Positions 12,201-27,200 of a stretch of DNA of 64,000 bases are shown piece by piece. The notes under the pieces are model-generated. The model was given only the letters and a program-made list of their open reading frames with translations. It searched no databases and was not told the DNA's origin. The DNA is taken from assembly GCA_036345935.2 (NCBI GenBank), contig JADWOT020000003.1, positions 23,144,509-23,208,508 on the forward strand, in the 5' to 3' direction. How positions within the stretch are numbered: the first letter of the stretch is position 1; each line of letters opens with the position of its first letter. Source of the stretch: Taenia hydatigena (lineage: Eukaryota; Platyhelminthes; Cestoda; Cyclophyllidea; Taeniidae). The translations under genes were made by a program, and so were the position numbers.

Positions 12201-15200
12201 ATTCGACTGCAATGTCATGCAAGTAACATCAATTTTATGAAGAAAAATTCAAAGTCCAAATTGTCTTGGAGGCCATCACTGAGTGATTCTCTCGACTTTT
12301 CAATAAAGACCAAAGTAATAGACACTTAGTCGAGGAATTTGGTAGCGTCCGGGGAGGGGGGTCAATTCACGAGAGGCGAAGGTCCGCACAATCGTACATA
12401 AAAAAACGGACAAACTCCATTACCTAATTTGAGTGTCACTATGATGCTTTCTGGCCACAAAGAGAATATCTCACCACATAAATGAGCTATCCTTCTATCG
12501 AGGAAGTTTGCATAAGTTAATTTTGCATCCACGTTTTAGTCGTGGGACATAAAAAAAACCATTCCAGTTCCGACAGACCTCCCGCTCAAAAAAAACAGCA
12601 CATTTTAGGCAGTGACAAGCTCCAATATAACAGATTTCTGCATAAAGTAGATGGCACAAAATCGCAAACACTGTTTCATTTTACGAGCTCAAAAATATTC
12701 TCTACCACAGTCAGGAAAATTAGTTTACTTAGGAAGCGACGCCCACCTCAGCAGATAGTCCATGTGGCAGAGAAGAGAGTCGCGCCCGCGGAAACCTCCG
12801 GCATTGATCAGTGAGGATAACAAACACTGAGATACCGATGCGTCGCGGCGCAGTCGAGGATTCCACAACTTCGATCGACGTTGATGGCACTGCTGCCTCT
12901 TTGTCGAGATAAGCTGCGCAAGCCAAAGAGAAGTGCTTCAAAGTGGGCAATCGAAGCTGTGGGACGAACCGCGGAGTGGAGCCTGCAGCAGATGTTGAAT
13001 GTGGTGGACGAGAATGACTGTGGTGGTAAGGTCGTTGTTGAGGGGTGGGTGGGGTCACTCCCTCCATCTCCACCTCCGTCGGCGCGGCTGATTTTTGGGC
13101 TTCTACGATTCCCATTTCTGAGTCAGAAGCGGAAGAGGTAGAGGTATCGTTGTCACCACCAGTAGGGTGGACGGAAAGCGATTGAACGGCATCGTCCGAG
13201 GTGATAGTTGAGGGGCCACGGGGGGAGGAGAAACTGCAAAACCCGAAGCGGGCGTGCGTTGGCAGACTCGAGTTGATGCCCAGATCGAAAGCCTATTGAA
13301 CAAAGGGAGCGAATTTAACTGGCCATATTGACAAATTTCCTAGTCTAAGGAAGTGTTTTAAATCCCCCACGGTTCGGTCTTGACCTGCACCATCAGGTGC
13401 CCAGCACTTTTAAGTGTTACTAATAGAATCATTTCTAGACATGCACGCCTTTCAACGTCCGCAAAGATAACTCTGGCCCACAATTGTGATAGCATAAATT
13501 GAAACTTATGCAATTTACACCAAGAAAGTGTATGTAGTGAATACTTGAAATGCCAGTGACGCACAGCATAAGAGTGTTTTAGAAACATGACAACTATCGG
13601 CAATCACGCCAATAGCACATACTTCGATGAAGCTAATAATTAGTGATGTGACACCAGAACTGAATCCATTAAAAGCCGAGGCCTACGGCAACACCCGCCC
13701 ATAACCGTTACATAGACTGTGAACAGTACCTAAATTAGAGGAGTAGGGAAGATGAATGAGTGCCCTCGTTTTTAAGCTAACAGCCCAACAAAAAGCGAAT
13801 GATACATCAAGTGCTCCTCAAGTTATGACGACTGATGCAGTAGAGTACAAGCTAGGAGCGGTGAGGTCTATGCTCAAATCAAGACACGGGCAAAAGTATG
13901 CATTAACCTCAAAATCAGCGACATGGACTCTTCCTCATTGAATGTATTGTTAATCTCGCAATTATTTTGGACTCATGTGCCTCGTGGGATCCAATAGCTA
14001 CAACCGAATCAACGCCGACGTCATTAAAGTGTTAAGATTGAAGGTTTTTGCTTACCTTAAAACCATAGGCCTGTCTTGCCTCAATGAGGTGTTCAAACAC
14101 CTGTTCGGGCTTGATTCTTGCATCCACAGGAAGGCACATGGGTAGACGTATAAAGGTTCCACGAGCGAAAACTGGCGCTAATGGGATAATACGAGCAAGG
14201 TCACGAAGAAAACTCACAATCGGGTAGTTAGCGGGCAAGAAGGGGTGCCGTGGAGCCCCAAAACTACCCCCACCTCCACGTCGCTGGGCTTTCGATATCT
14301 GGGGCAAAGCCCATGTCAAACTAGGCACTTGCAGTCTTTGACCAATGAGATCCGATTGAACTAAAATAAGCATTGTTACTTATTGATAGTTAGCAGATAG
14401 GCTAGCCAGTTATCCGTGAAACATACGTCTTAAGAAGGTATCCACATTCCTAAGGTAGAAGTCATACAGGAAGGAGTGCAGATGCACACAGTCACAAAGA
14501 CCACTCGATTCCTCCCACTTGACCACATAAGGGCTGCTGGCAATGGATGATGAACCCGACGCTGAAGCAGCAGCATTGGCGGTTGTTGTGTTGCTGCCAC
14601 CACCACCAGAAGTAAACGAAAGTGGATCAATCATAGCAGAGGCGATTTTCACAGCAGCCACCGCCGCCGCCCGCCCAACCACATCTGCCGCTAATGGGCC
14701 TGTCAATACCGCTCGGGAGGCGGCGCGAGTCAAACGACATAACTCGATTGCCTTTAGGCGCACGCAGAAGATACAATCACGAATGAAAATCTGGAAAAAA
14801 GGTCATTTAAAACATCCTCCACTGTGAGTCGATGATAGAGATCGAAACAAAAGTCCAGTTTTATTCCCATCCCCCACAAGGACACACAAGTCACCGAAAC
14901 GTAGATAGATACGAAAACCTTACCTCCACCAGATGGATACCGGCCATCTTAACGGACCGTTGAAGAAGAGCGTAAGGATGATCCAACTTTGGAGTCTCAG
15001 AGTCCAGAGTGGAGAGAATGACAGTAAAGTGCATCTGGCGAGTCATGTAGGTCATAAACTCCTGTAGGAGACAATCTGTTGCTTCCTGCATCCAAGGGGG
15101 TGGATCTCGTGAAACGCCAGATGTCATGGAGAGGGGGGATATGACACCAGGACGGCGTTGGGCTGCTGTTCTGGGCTGCGGTGAGGATTGCATGCCGCTC

Positions 15201-18200
15201 TTCAGCGGTGTGCTAAAAGGGTGATGGCGTTGGACATGGGAAAATCTGGTTGAGGCAATAAATTGAAATCAAAATGCATTCAAGTGAATATGATTTTGAG
15301 TTTTCTTCCCTTTTATACTCTACGTATCACTATTGGTTTGGGTTTCTCTCAATGCGTAATCACGAGTTGTAATAAAATCGGCGTAAATGACAGAAACATT
15401 TATCAGAGCGTAGCATACATTAAGTTTAAAAAAATGACTTAGATTTGGTGTAAAATGCTTGTTGTGTCTTCTCGTTGCAATGTATTTGCTTCTTCCGAGA
15501 AAGACGCGAAATCTGCATTTATCTACGCCACAACCTATTCAGTTTTTACTTTGGCATGTTTCAAGATGCATTTGAAGGATCACAAATCCCTCATTTCCCG
15601 TGATTTCTCCAAAATTTCAAGTACCGAAATGCAGCGCTGAAGTCAGTTTTAATGACCCACTTCGGACAACTCAATAAGGTCAAAAAAGTGTTAAATTGGA
15701 CAGGAGTGTTTAAAAACCCAGTTTCCAACGATAGAGCAAAATGAAAATCAATTAAAATCCCGCTAACCTTGACTTATCTGTCACGACAAAGGTCTCATTT
15801 TGTTTCCTCCCTTCTTCCTTCCCAACATCCTTTTGCTGCTCTTCTTCCTTCGCCAGATTACGATAGCCCTCCTCTTCTGCAACCTGTTCCACTTCCCGCA
15901 GTCGCAATGCATCAGTTCGGGCACTCGGGCAGAAAAGGATGGGTGAACAGACAGTGTGAAGAGTCCGACCGTACCGTTTCACAGCCGAGTAGAACGCTGT
16001 TAGTGGGGGTGTTGTCGTTGGGGATAGAGATAATAAAGCCTGACTCTGGAAATCCATGGGAGTGTATTGTCCCAATTCAAAAAAGTCACCAGCCATCCAG
16101 GCCTTCAAAGGCGTTGTAATGAGGCGCAAACGTTCTGCACGACGCCAATCGTTCTTGACCGCTCGCAGGGCCTGATCCACGTGAAGGTGTACCACATCAA
16201 GATACTCCACTCCAGTCAACGACGTGTTACCAAGAGCTGGAACTTTGGAGCAGTTCTGTGGGAGAAAGCGATAAGCTAGAGTACCAAATTTTGCAAGCAC
16301 GATTTTTGTACTTGACCAGAGGAGCTACCTGGTAAATCCTTGTAAGATTTAAATCCTGTGAGTCTCGTGAACTTCCCCCGCCAACCTTAAGATGCTGCTG
16401 AAGGTATGAAGGTTGAGGTTTGACAAGATGGGGAATCGTAGACTCAGAATTCGGCGTAGCAGGTGAAGTGAAATGAGTCGAGAGACCTGCCGAGGCATTC
16501 GATGGAGGGGCAGATGGTGTCGGCGGTTGAGGCGGCGTTGGGATCTCAGCAGACGAAGACGTAACTTGTGAAGGTGGTGGAACTGTTTGCAATGGAGGTT
16601 GAAGAGGAGCCCCACTACCAACCAAACCTTCCAGAAGGCGGCGTCGAATACTTCGCGATGGCATAGTAGCGGCCGGTGTCGATGCTACAGTCGAAGTAGG
16701 TGTCAGTTCGGGGGGGCAGGGGCGGTCACCCAGATGAACGGCCTGTTTCAACAACCGGAGGTGGCTGGGTGTGCGGAGACAATGAAAGAGACCTGTTTTC
16801 TGCAGAGACAAGCAGCTCAACAGCTGAAACACAGGAAGAAGGAAAACACCTATTTACCAATAATGATATAGCTATAGGAGGCAAATGAGTTGACACCAAT
16901 GCACCTGGAATCTTTGGTTGTACCAAGCGACAAGACAGTCGATGCGATGAAATAGACGGTCGGCATCGTCTCGACTCCAATTGTAGAGATAAACACTAAC
17001 TTCACGACCTCGAAGATGTACGAGACATAAGGTCTGTCGTGGTACTTGTAGGAAGACACATGGACCTGAAGCATCGCTATCTTCAGTGGCGATGGTGGTG
17101 GTTGTAGCAGTGGAGGCGGATTCCTCGATTACTGGTGATGTCGATGGTTTCGACGAGCGGAAAAGGAACTGAGGGAGACACAACTGCATCTCACAGAACT
17201 CAGGGACGTCCAAAGCTGTGGCAGGCGATACTGAAGCTGTAAAGAAGTGACGAAGAAGTGAAAAACTATCCCCATGAACGTATGCCGTTTTGAGATAGAT
17301 TTTTCCCCCTATGATACATTGGAATAAGCTTCACAATGTGCACCCGTCAATGTCAATAATGATGAAGTGAAATCCCCAAAATTGCATATTAAAATATAAC
17401 ACAGTACTAGCTGAATAGGTTGTAGGGTGGAGAAATGAGGTTTGCGCTTCTCTCTCGTACCTGACCTATGGCATCTTTAAGTTAAATCGGTTATTGCTCG
17501 AGTTGCTGATAGAAAATTACAACTTTAAAATGCTCATATTATCTGTTCAGAGCTGAGACATTTATATAGAAAAGAGAAGACACAACGAACAAATCACACT
17601 AATTGTAGTATGTGGCACACTATGATTAAGCGGTTCGGTGATTTGCGCCAATGTTTATTACAGTTCGTGACTAGATATGGTGCCAAACCCAAAAATGATG
17701 ATATCTCAGGAGTTTAAGCCAAAGAGTATGAAATTAGATCTAACTAAACAAGCTTCGGGTGCATTCTAAAATCAATGCTATTAAATCAGACACAGCGTGA
17801 ATTTACGCAAGTTGATTAGAGTGGACGATGAAGTGTCAAAGGAAGTATCCTCCAAAGTCATCGTCGATTCTATGGACACTTCAGCCAGGAGGGGTTGCAT
17901 CTGAAGCTCCAGAGTCTGGTATCGTTGAATTGGAACACGACCGGACCACGAAGCAACTAGGCCAAAAAGAATGGTGTTTCTACAACTCCAGTCCTTGAAA
18001 AGACAATTGGAGGATATTGGAGGTGCTTCTTAACATTGTAAGGCTTTTTTAGTACATCAAAGAGTAAATTCTATCAGACCTTATGGGATTTCAGTGAACC
18101 ATGAAAGTAGGTAAACAATAACAAGACCATAAAAAAATTCCCGCACAGTCGTAATATCAAGAAGACATTGTTCTCAGAAGTTTAATCGTTGCAGAAGTCA

Positions 18201-21200
18201 GCGCCTCAGCGAAGATTACAAGATGAAGAAGGTCCACCTTTGGATAATCTAGTCCTAATGACAAGTATTCCTTCGTCAAAGCCTTGCATAATAAGGAAAT
18301 GAACGTGACAGTGGACTCCGTCGAAGAAAAGTGCAGTTAACACCCCATGAAAAAGGATTTTCGATTAAACGCACAAGTTGCGATTCGAACATTACTCATA
18401 AATAGCATAAAGTAAGGTCCTCTGCAAAAAAGTTCTCATGAATCTTAAGCGAACCAAAATGTGCCAAATCTTAGGGCATCGAAACACATCCCAGAGTAGA
18501 ACGAACTGTATGAGAAGATAGCGTACGAAAAAACCTACCCTGTTTCACGGGAATTTGGCGTTCTTCGTCAGATGCAGATCTACCGTTCCCACCCGATTTT
18601 CCCGGAGACGTTGTTTGCCCACTAGACGGCCAATTAAAAGCTGTCTCGTATCGACACATTGCATAATTCTTCCCCACAATGACAAACTCCCTGGGCTGGA
18701 CAAAAACTCCGCCCCTCTGTCTGAATGGAAGTCGCTTCGAAAACTTCACCCACTCCTCTCCATCCGCATCCACCGCCTCAAAGGCAAAGAAATTGATGCA
18801 TTGCTGGCAGGGACATGTCGTCGATGCTAACTTTTGTTGCATCGTCGCTGACTTGATTCGTCCACTCCTATTAAGAGGTGCTGATGTGGAGAGGAGAGGG
18901 CACTTGAACCAATTCGATGGACGACCTATTCTCTCTTCGACGAGAGAATTTAACTGATGAACCAGTTCACCAACCAGGAGGTCAATACTCTGCAATGAGG
19001 CTAGCAGCATTTTCCGTTCAATCACGGGAGGTAGCTGAGTGGACGTAGTAACGCCTAGCCAGGGAAGGAGGGTGTGAGAGAAAAACCCAGGCATGCGGAT
19101 GGAATCCGCACCAGTCTTTGTTGCTGGTTCATAGGGCATTTCAGAGGTGCGACTCTTGAACACTGGGACCTCAATCAAACACACCGGGAGGCTAAGTAAA
19201 AAGTACTCCATAATGAGGTCATAGAGAGCGTTTTGCACTGCGGCGTAGAGTTTCTCCGTTAGGAGCTTCAGATCAACCTCTCCACGTTCCCAGAGCCGTA
19301 GACGCACAGCCAGACGGTCTGGAGATGATGACGCGGTGTCGTGCGAAATCTGAAGGTCTGTTAGACAATTTACCAACTCTGATACATTGGCAATGTCTAC
19401 TGCGTTTTCACCGGTTTCTCGATGACGCAGCCATTCTTGGAGGCCGAGGCACGAAGTGATACAGAAGGGTTCCAGAGTGCCTGCTTGAAGGAGATCTACC
19501 ACGGCTGTCACTAAACCAAATTTAGCTGTCCCAACACCCCTTCGATGGTAGTAAAGCATCACCTCAACACAGCCAAAACGGTTTCGAAGGGTGGAGAGAA
19601 CTTCCCTCTCCGGTTTTGCGGCAGTCATGAAAGCTAGGAGATTCTGTTTGAGGTACTGACAGAAAGGAAAGATTAGTGTTCCTCTAGGAACGTATGGAAA
19701 CTTCGAGGAATCCGTGAGAAATCGTGGAAGCGTGAAAAACAACTGATGCCGAGGTTGATGTCCTCGACGAGCGAAGAGGAAGTTAAAATCATGCGACGCG
19801 AAGCGGAAGAGAACAGTGCGAGATAAAACCTGTTGGAGACACACGAGGACAATTTTATCCAACAGAGATTGAAGGAGAGTTCTAACAAAGTTACAGAAAT
19901 GTCGACTGGGTGAAGATATTCCATGCAGTGTGGCTTGCAGTTGAATTCGATTGAGACTGCTCGAATTACTGCCTAGAAAGAGTGGAAGACTTTCTCGACG
20001 AGATGAGTTAGTAGGAGAGATTCTATAGGATGTCTCAATAGCAGGACTTGATTCAAGAGGTACCTCACGCAGAAGCATGTAGAAGATGCGCGGAATGAGG
20101 CTTCTGCGGGTAACAGGTTTCGCAACATCTAGAGCAGGCTCCGAGTCGTCGAAAACAAACATATTTTTCCGATTCATTACTGCAAAGTTCTCCAATAGGC
20201 GCCGAATTTCGGGAAGCACCTGAGTTCCGCGTTCTCCAGCAATAACAGCACGAGGAGAGACCTCCATACTGAAAACAAATTTGGGAGAACAGGCCAACGA
20301 TCCAGGTGGATAGGGGTCTACTGCACCGGAGGTTGTTTCGTTGGGAAGAGACCTCTTCCGAAGGGCGTTCCCAGCCATCGGCTGGACCTCAGTGTTATCT
20401 GAATCTGTTGCTGAAGAAGCGGATACAGCAACACTACGACATTGGACATAGGGTGCTGTAAGAGGCTTTCTTTTGAAAGATGCAGAAGTTTGCAGATGTC
20501 GCGGTGGCCGTTGAGGTGGTTCCAAAGGTTCAGGAAGGAGGGCTGAATCACAGAAGCGATCGAGAACAAGTTGGTCGAGAAGAAGAGACTGACTAACCAG
20601 CCGTAAGATTGATCGGATGTCGTCCAGAGCGCGACGGAAGACTACGCAATGCGGACAGGCATCTTCTACAACCGAGGGTTCACGATGGGTATCGGAATGA
20701 TGAAAGAAGGCCTGGATGGAGGCACTGCCGACACGAAAGATAAGCCAAAAGGCGGGGGGGCTGGGACCGCTTGCCTGGTGGGTGAGTTCAAGAGCATCCT
20801 GAGGAGGAAATTGAGATGCCAAGGGGAAGCGAGTGCCGTCAGTCTCAGCGTCAGTGGTAGTGGTAGCGATGTTTGGTTGGTGCTCCAGCGAAGCAAATGA
20901 TGAGGCACGGGTCTTTGAAGTGAGGGACTCAAACTCTGCACTGTCGTCACTTGCCTCAACCCTAGGGTCTAATGAGACAAAGTGTAAAAGCAAAAGGTGT
21001 TGGTGAACTTTGTTTTACTTGAATTAATAAAGCTAAGATTTTTAGCCTTTCTCCAAAAGACAGTCGGTGAGGGGTTTCAGCACGCATAGTCAGTGAATAC
21101 GAATTTTTTGAGGTAACCAAGTATTTGTTATTTTATCACAAAAAGGGGATTTAATTTTACAGACATCAAGTTGAATGATGCCATGTTGACAACAAAAGTA

Positions 21201-24200
21201 ATATTAAGTGACTTTTCCTTGCAAATTGGCCTCAATGCTGATGTCGCGGATGGGTTAGTTATAAAGGTGTCAGAATAGACAATTGTATGATCTCTCCATA
21301 ACATGCCTGCCTCGTTTTTGGTGCCAATATTTCAGGCCCTTTGCTTGCTTTCAAGAAATTCGCCTTTCGCATTACATGACTGCAGTTTCTTCAGTGATGA
21401 ACCAGAAGATGAACATAGTTAAGATGCATTTACGAGAGCTCCAATTTCACATGACATTATGAAACAAACGGGGACCTTGGGTATTAAACAACTTCAATAA
21501 AGGAAAACTTACTGCTCTGAGCTGGCTGCGGAGCTAATGGTAGAGACATTGAGTGCGAAGACACCTTTTCAATTTCGGGAGCATTCGGCAGATCGCAGAC
21601 TCTAAGCTGCCAAAACCTACTAGAAGTAGGTTTCGGCTCGATTTGCTCGGAAATCCCCGCTTCTGAGGCACTTCTTGAAAGTGTATATTGTTCTTGTTTC
21701 TCTTGTTGGGGTGACGATGACAAAAGCGGTGGATGTGACGGTTCGGCCCTACAGACCACATAGTAATCTCCCATATGATTAAGCTGCGCTTGTGCATAAC
21801 GGAAGGAGATGTTCTGCAGTCGGTCCACAAATCGTGGAATCGACTTTTCCGATTTAACAATAAAGGCAAGATCCACACTTTCCCATCCAATTGCTCTCAT
21901 CAGGTCTAGCAACACATCAGATGCGTCAGAATTAGCCTCCTTTTCACCACGTATGCAACCCTTGGACAAAAGCGCATATGAAGGACTGATATGGAAGGGC
22001 ATTAGTACAGAAGAAGATGGAACAATGTTCAATAAAAGGGACTTGGTGTTCTCCATGTGTCGAAGAACCGCCTCCACTGTGGAAACAAGCAGAGGTTGCA
22101 GTAGACGTTGTGAACATACCACCTCGTCTTGAAGGAGCCATCGAAATATCTGTGTGGTGCGCCGCAACGATATCCACTGTTCGTTGTCAAGATATCGAAG
22201 GAACTCGGGGTTACCGAGAGCCCAACAGATATTACATGGACTAGCGCCTTCTGAAACTTCCAAGTGACACTCACACCAGTGCAGAGAACAGAGGAAATCA
22301 CCGTCTTCAAATACCTCGGATGACATAGAGGCAGCACGGCGGGAAGGATGGATTTTTGATGGTAGGGGCGGCAATGAAGGTCGAAGGATATTCGTGCTAA
22401 GAGCGTTATCGCCCGCTTCACTAAGTGCTGAGAGCTTTTCACTATCTGAACCACCGATACTGTCGGAGGATTCACTCATTTCTTCCACGGGATCTAGGTA
22501 TCCACCTGGGCTGGTGGCGGCTGCAGGAGATTCCTGGTAATTTGGAGATTCAGCACTAGCATCGGAGGGAGACATCCCAACTTTCGGTTTCCAAACGAGG
22601 GGAGTAAAAATAACGGAGAGACTGAGTTCTTGAAGATTCACCTCATCGCAGCTGGGTAACACATCCAGGACGCATATTGGAAGGTTTTCAATGGGAAGCT
22701 TGACCTCTTCACCACCATACTTTAGCTTCAAAATAATTTTCAAAAAGAGAGGTTTCCTGTAGGGCATCAGTTGCACCTCATTTGGATATAATAACGCTGC
22801 AGCTGTTCTATCTCCTTTTTTGTCTTCTACTGCTTCGGCGCGTTCTTTCTTGACTTCCTCAGTGTCGCTTTCAGATCTTGAAGAGGTAGAAAACATAACT
22901 TGTCGACTAACTGACACTTCAGTCGACTTCTGACATTCTGGTGAAGAATTTTTCGGGAGCGGAGCGAGGATGTGCGAAATCGGTCTAGGGATGGATGTAG
23001 GCGAGGTGTCACAGCGTTGCGTAGTTGTCCGATGAACGTGGGACCGCGTTGCTTCTTCCCCTCCACAGAAGTAATAGAAGCCAGGGAATTGTGATATTGG
23101 GGAGAAGTATTGATTGAGTGCAGTGGAGAGGCGACTGCGAATCCGTTCACTATCGTTTGGACGCAACTCGCACCCCTCAGATCGCTTTTTCTTGCATGGG
23201 AACGATATAGGGTTTTGAGAGCCAGAATTACTAATCTGATTTCGAACAGCATTGAAACAGTGCGAGCAGGTAAAGCAGAGAAACTCCGTTGCATCAACAG
23301 TGATGGAAGGAAGGGCGGAGCAGAACCGCTCTGAGGTGAGAACACGCCTTATGGCTGCCTCAGAGACCACAAAATCATGCAACAGGGTCCGATGCGCACA
23401 TTCAACGAATGCCTCATCACAGAGGTCCAACAAACCCAAAGATGCATCACGCAGACGCGCCCAGAGAAGGACTAACTCCTTGGTTAGACGAGGGTTTCCT
23501 CTAGCTGCGGCGAGAAAGCTGTCCGGTGGGTTGGAAGTCAATTCCTCGCGACAGACAAAACGTAAATCTCGCAGGGCAGTATCCGAAATCTCTTTATCCT
23601 GCTTAAAGAAATCAACGATGAGTGTGTCAGGATGGTTGTAAGTCCATCTATCATCCAGAGGAAATGAAAGATAGGTGTGAGTGCAAGAGTAAATAAAAAT
23701 GGGGAAGGAGGGCTCATAACGATTTGGATAGCCCAGCCGCTGTCTTAAGTTGTCCATCAAGTCCTGACAAAATGGCGAAGTAGCGACTTTCATGTTAGCA
23801 GGAAGGATGAAGAAAGTGACTGGAGAGGCGCCGATTTCCGCACTACTGACCTCAACAAATTTCTCCCTTGGTAATGGGTGCAAGCATTGACATTCACTTT
23901 GGCTTTCACCACCATCGTCACTCGACATAGTTTCAATGAAACTAACTATGGTGGCAAAACACTGCCATTCGACTGATCCTGACTCTAGCAAGGCACGATT
24001 CAACCTTGATGCGTTCTCCTCGGTCTCTTCCGATACTAAAAAACGACTAAACTGATCCGAATCGATGGAGGAGAGTCGAATAGGTGTGATAAAGGGCATT
24101 CGGTGGGTTAAATTTAACACCAAACGAGTGATAACGTTATCAGACGAGAAATATCTTAACGCTGTAGTGGTTTCTTGAACCAGAGAAGCGTCTAAAATTA

Positions 24201-27200
24201 GAGGATAAAGGAGGCACAAGCGTGGGCAGACCGCAGTGATGTTAGCAAGATTGAAGGGTAATGCTGCAGCAGGAGCAGTCGAGGACAACGAACTAGAAGT
24301 GGTAGTAGCAGTTGAAGATTCTGTGGGGATGGCTTGACCTCCATTCGAAGTAGGTGACGCTGATGGTGCGGCTAGACGTTGCAGTTCAATCATCCTGAGT
24401 AAACACGCGGTCAGGATCTTCTCTAGAGTGCTATAAGCTGCTAGACAGAAACAATCAAGCTGAAGAATCCGCTCCACCACTTGAGTATACGATAGATTAG
24501 CGAGATAGAGAGCTTCAGTTGGTAAGTCACTTGCATGGCCGTGTTTCGGCTCTATCCACACCTCGGTAGCTATCTGAATTTCTGAACTAAGTTGGGCAGA
24601 AGTAAGAGCCTTCAGTTGGTCGACAAACGATCTAGATATGTCTTTCGTCAGAGTTGTATCTAAAACTCGTTGAACTGCCTCCGAAGCTATCCGCATTTCA
24701 CTCATCCCTCCAGATTGATCACTCCTTGCTGTTTTAACTCGGAACGGGTAAAGTTGGTACTGAATGAGACAAGGCTGTTTTACAGCACCCTCTGCTGCGG
24801 AATCAACCGAGAACATAACCTCTCGAGCCATACTGACAAAACCGGGTTGAGGTCCGCTACGCACAAAGTGGAAGCCCTCTTGAATCCGCAGATTCATGAG
24901 AGTAGAAAACATCTTCGCTACACAGTTTGGCGACTTTGACACCACTGGAGCGACCCAGATACACCCTGAGGTGCAGAGATGCTGACGTAATAGCGCTGGT
25001 GCCACCTCACACCTCACTTCAGCCACCGTGGCCTTGAGAAAGGACTTGGACATCTGGAAATTCGCCGAAGATGGTAGGGTAGCGGTACGGTAGTTCTGCC
25101 GTCGACTACTCATCCAGGTACCGGTTTCAACAATCAGACGATCAAGTTGGGAGAGAAACACCATGCAGCAGGGGGTTTCGCCCCAAGTTCGTTGAAGTGG
25201 TGGCACATGGACGTTTTCAGTATGACTAAGTGAAAAGGGGTAAAGGGGGCCAAAAACACCAGATTTGTGACGCGATTTTGGCACCGCTTGTCTCCCTCGA
25301 GGTAAGAAACTGAGAACTCTAAAACGGCGTGAAAGTTGTTCTAACGTTGCACGGCGATAGTCCGATTGGACACCCGCAGTGAAAGCGACACGAACCCGGA
25401 TTTCTGGGAGCTTCATTTCCAATCGAACGAGAGTGAAGTAACAAGGCACGCAGGGGGAAGCGGCAAGGGACAATGCTGCTTCGGAAGTTTCTGGACCATC
25501 GAGATCCTCAAGAGACTCATTAGTAGGATACTCCAACCGAATGTAGGTGTGATTTTCCAACAGCACAAATGTGCACCAATCACTGAGCATACTGTGTATT
25601 CTTGCAAGCGATTGGCGACATGTGAGGAGGTCAGTTACACGTCGAGTCGGAACGGGGATGAACAGATTTGTAGGCAGAGGGGAATCATGCTCAAGGACAA
25701 CATATAAGGTTTCTGAGTGCATCCATCGGTAACAGTTAGCAATATCAAGAGTTAGTAAGCGACCCCAGTAGTAAACGAAATTGGACAGCGACTTGTCATG
25801 CTCCATTTCCTCTGCTGTGTTACCAGAGAGGTAAATTTCAGACCCACCACTGGCTCCCTGTGCTGTGATGAAGACCGAGCAAAGGCCGTTCTTATACCGC
25901 ACAGGTACAGAATAGATATCCGGATTGAGGTTAAAGGAGGAAACATTTTCAAGGTAGTCATCAACATGGTTGAGTAGCCGAAAATGGAAGTCGAATTGGT
26001 TGAGGGTTGAGGCCAAATAGGGACTCGTTACCTGATCACGGCGCTGCTGAGTTAACGCACGTAGGAGGGAACAATTAGCACGAACGCGGAGGTTAGCAAT
26101 GCAATAGCGTCCAGGAACGACTGACTCATTTTTTGGGGATGTATTAGCAGCATGAAGGAGGTAGTAAGTAGAAGAATGAACGGGTAATTGCCCCGTGGGG
26201 AGGAGCCACTCCCCTGCTAGAAAGAGACGAAATAAGACACCAGGTTTCCAAGCGAGAGCTAATTCAATTTGAATCCAGGAAGAAGAGGTAGCTGAAAAGG
26301 CCGAGTCTTGTTTTGATGGAGGTACCGACACTGAACGAAGACGATACCCATCCTTAAGTCGAGAGGCAAGAACGTGGTTGAGAGCTGCGTGAACGATGCG
26401 AGAATAGGGCTGAATTTCATTGATTGCCACCCAGCCCAAATCACCCTCCTTCTCTGGCGTGCTTTCAACATCGTCCTGAAGTCGAAGTGCTAACAGGAGC
26501 TCATGGATTTGGTTCCACTGGGAGGAAGTTTGTCTAGACAAGCATCGCCAATCCGTGGAGAGGCCTGTTAGGCAGAATCCGGCAGTAGCATGAGCGATAA
26601 ATTGGCACAAATCTACGTGCGGAATACAGGGATTCGATGATATAGCTCGAAGGAGGTTTCTTGGTGTCATTGCAGGAGCAAAACCAATGGCAGTGGAAGA
26701 AGTGGCGATAGTAGAGGGAACAATAAATGAGCATCTGATAGCCGCAGCTCGAAGGTGTGCTAAACTACGGTCGAGTTCAGCCATATCCAGCGTAGTAAAA
26801 CAGGCATCAGAGATTATTATTAGGGAAGCAGGGGCCCAATCCGGCATCTGCATAGCAAGAGTTAGTACTCCGTGACGTAACATATCCACAAGAGCAGAGG
26901 CGGGAGAGCTCGAATAGGACTGAGCAAGAAGGTTCGCGGTCTCCAGCTGATAAAGGCGCTTATTCACAGCAGCTATGACTGATTTGATGCCTTCCAGAGA
27001 GGCCTCCCAATCGTGGATAAGGGTGAATGATTGCCGGTTGGGTACCACCCCAATGATACTGATGAATAGAGAGAGGGGTGTGAGCAAGGAGTTGGGAAGG
27101 GGGAGTGGGAGACCAGAGGCAGGGGGAATCAGTTTATGGAGAACAGATTCGAGGCAGAAAACTGCGTGATGGAGAGCGGAGAAGCCAGATGAACAGGGCT

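Larger units (their letters stand above)
7966..12746. other. SZT2 intron 9, with repeat copy 2
   Basis: A 4.8-kb intron, far longer than the others of this gene. Its minus-strand donor is GAG|GTGGGC at 12747/12746 and its acceptor is CTTCTGTAG ending at 7966. Apart from the repeat at 10045-10722 and a small GC-richer ORF island at 10821-11012 it is AT-rich, with A-rich plus strand. I see no further SZT2 exon, but a small one could be missed. Confidence 0.55.

Noticed and set aside
17835..17985. coding-like short frame in SZT2 intron 2 (…RRFYGHFSQEGLHLKL…)
   Set aside because: Only 44 codons, with no acceptor/donor pair that fits the gene's phase; possibly a decayed insertion.
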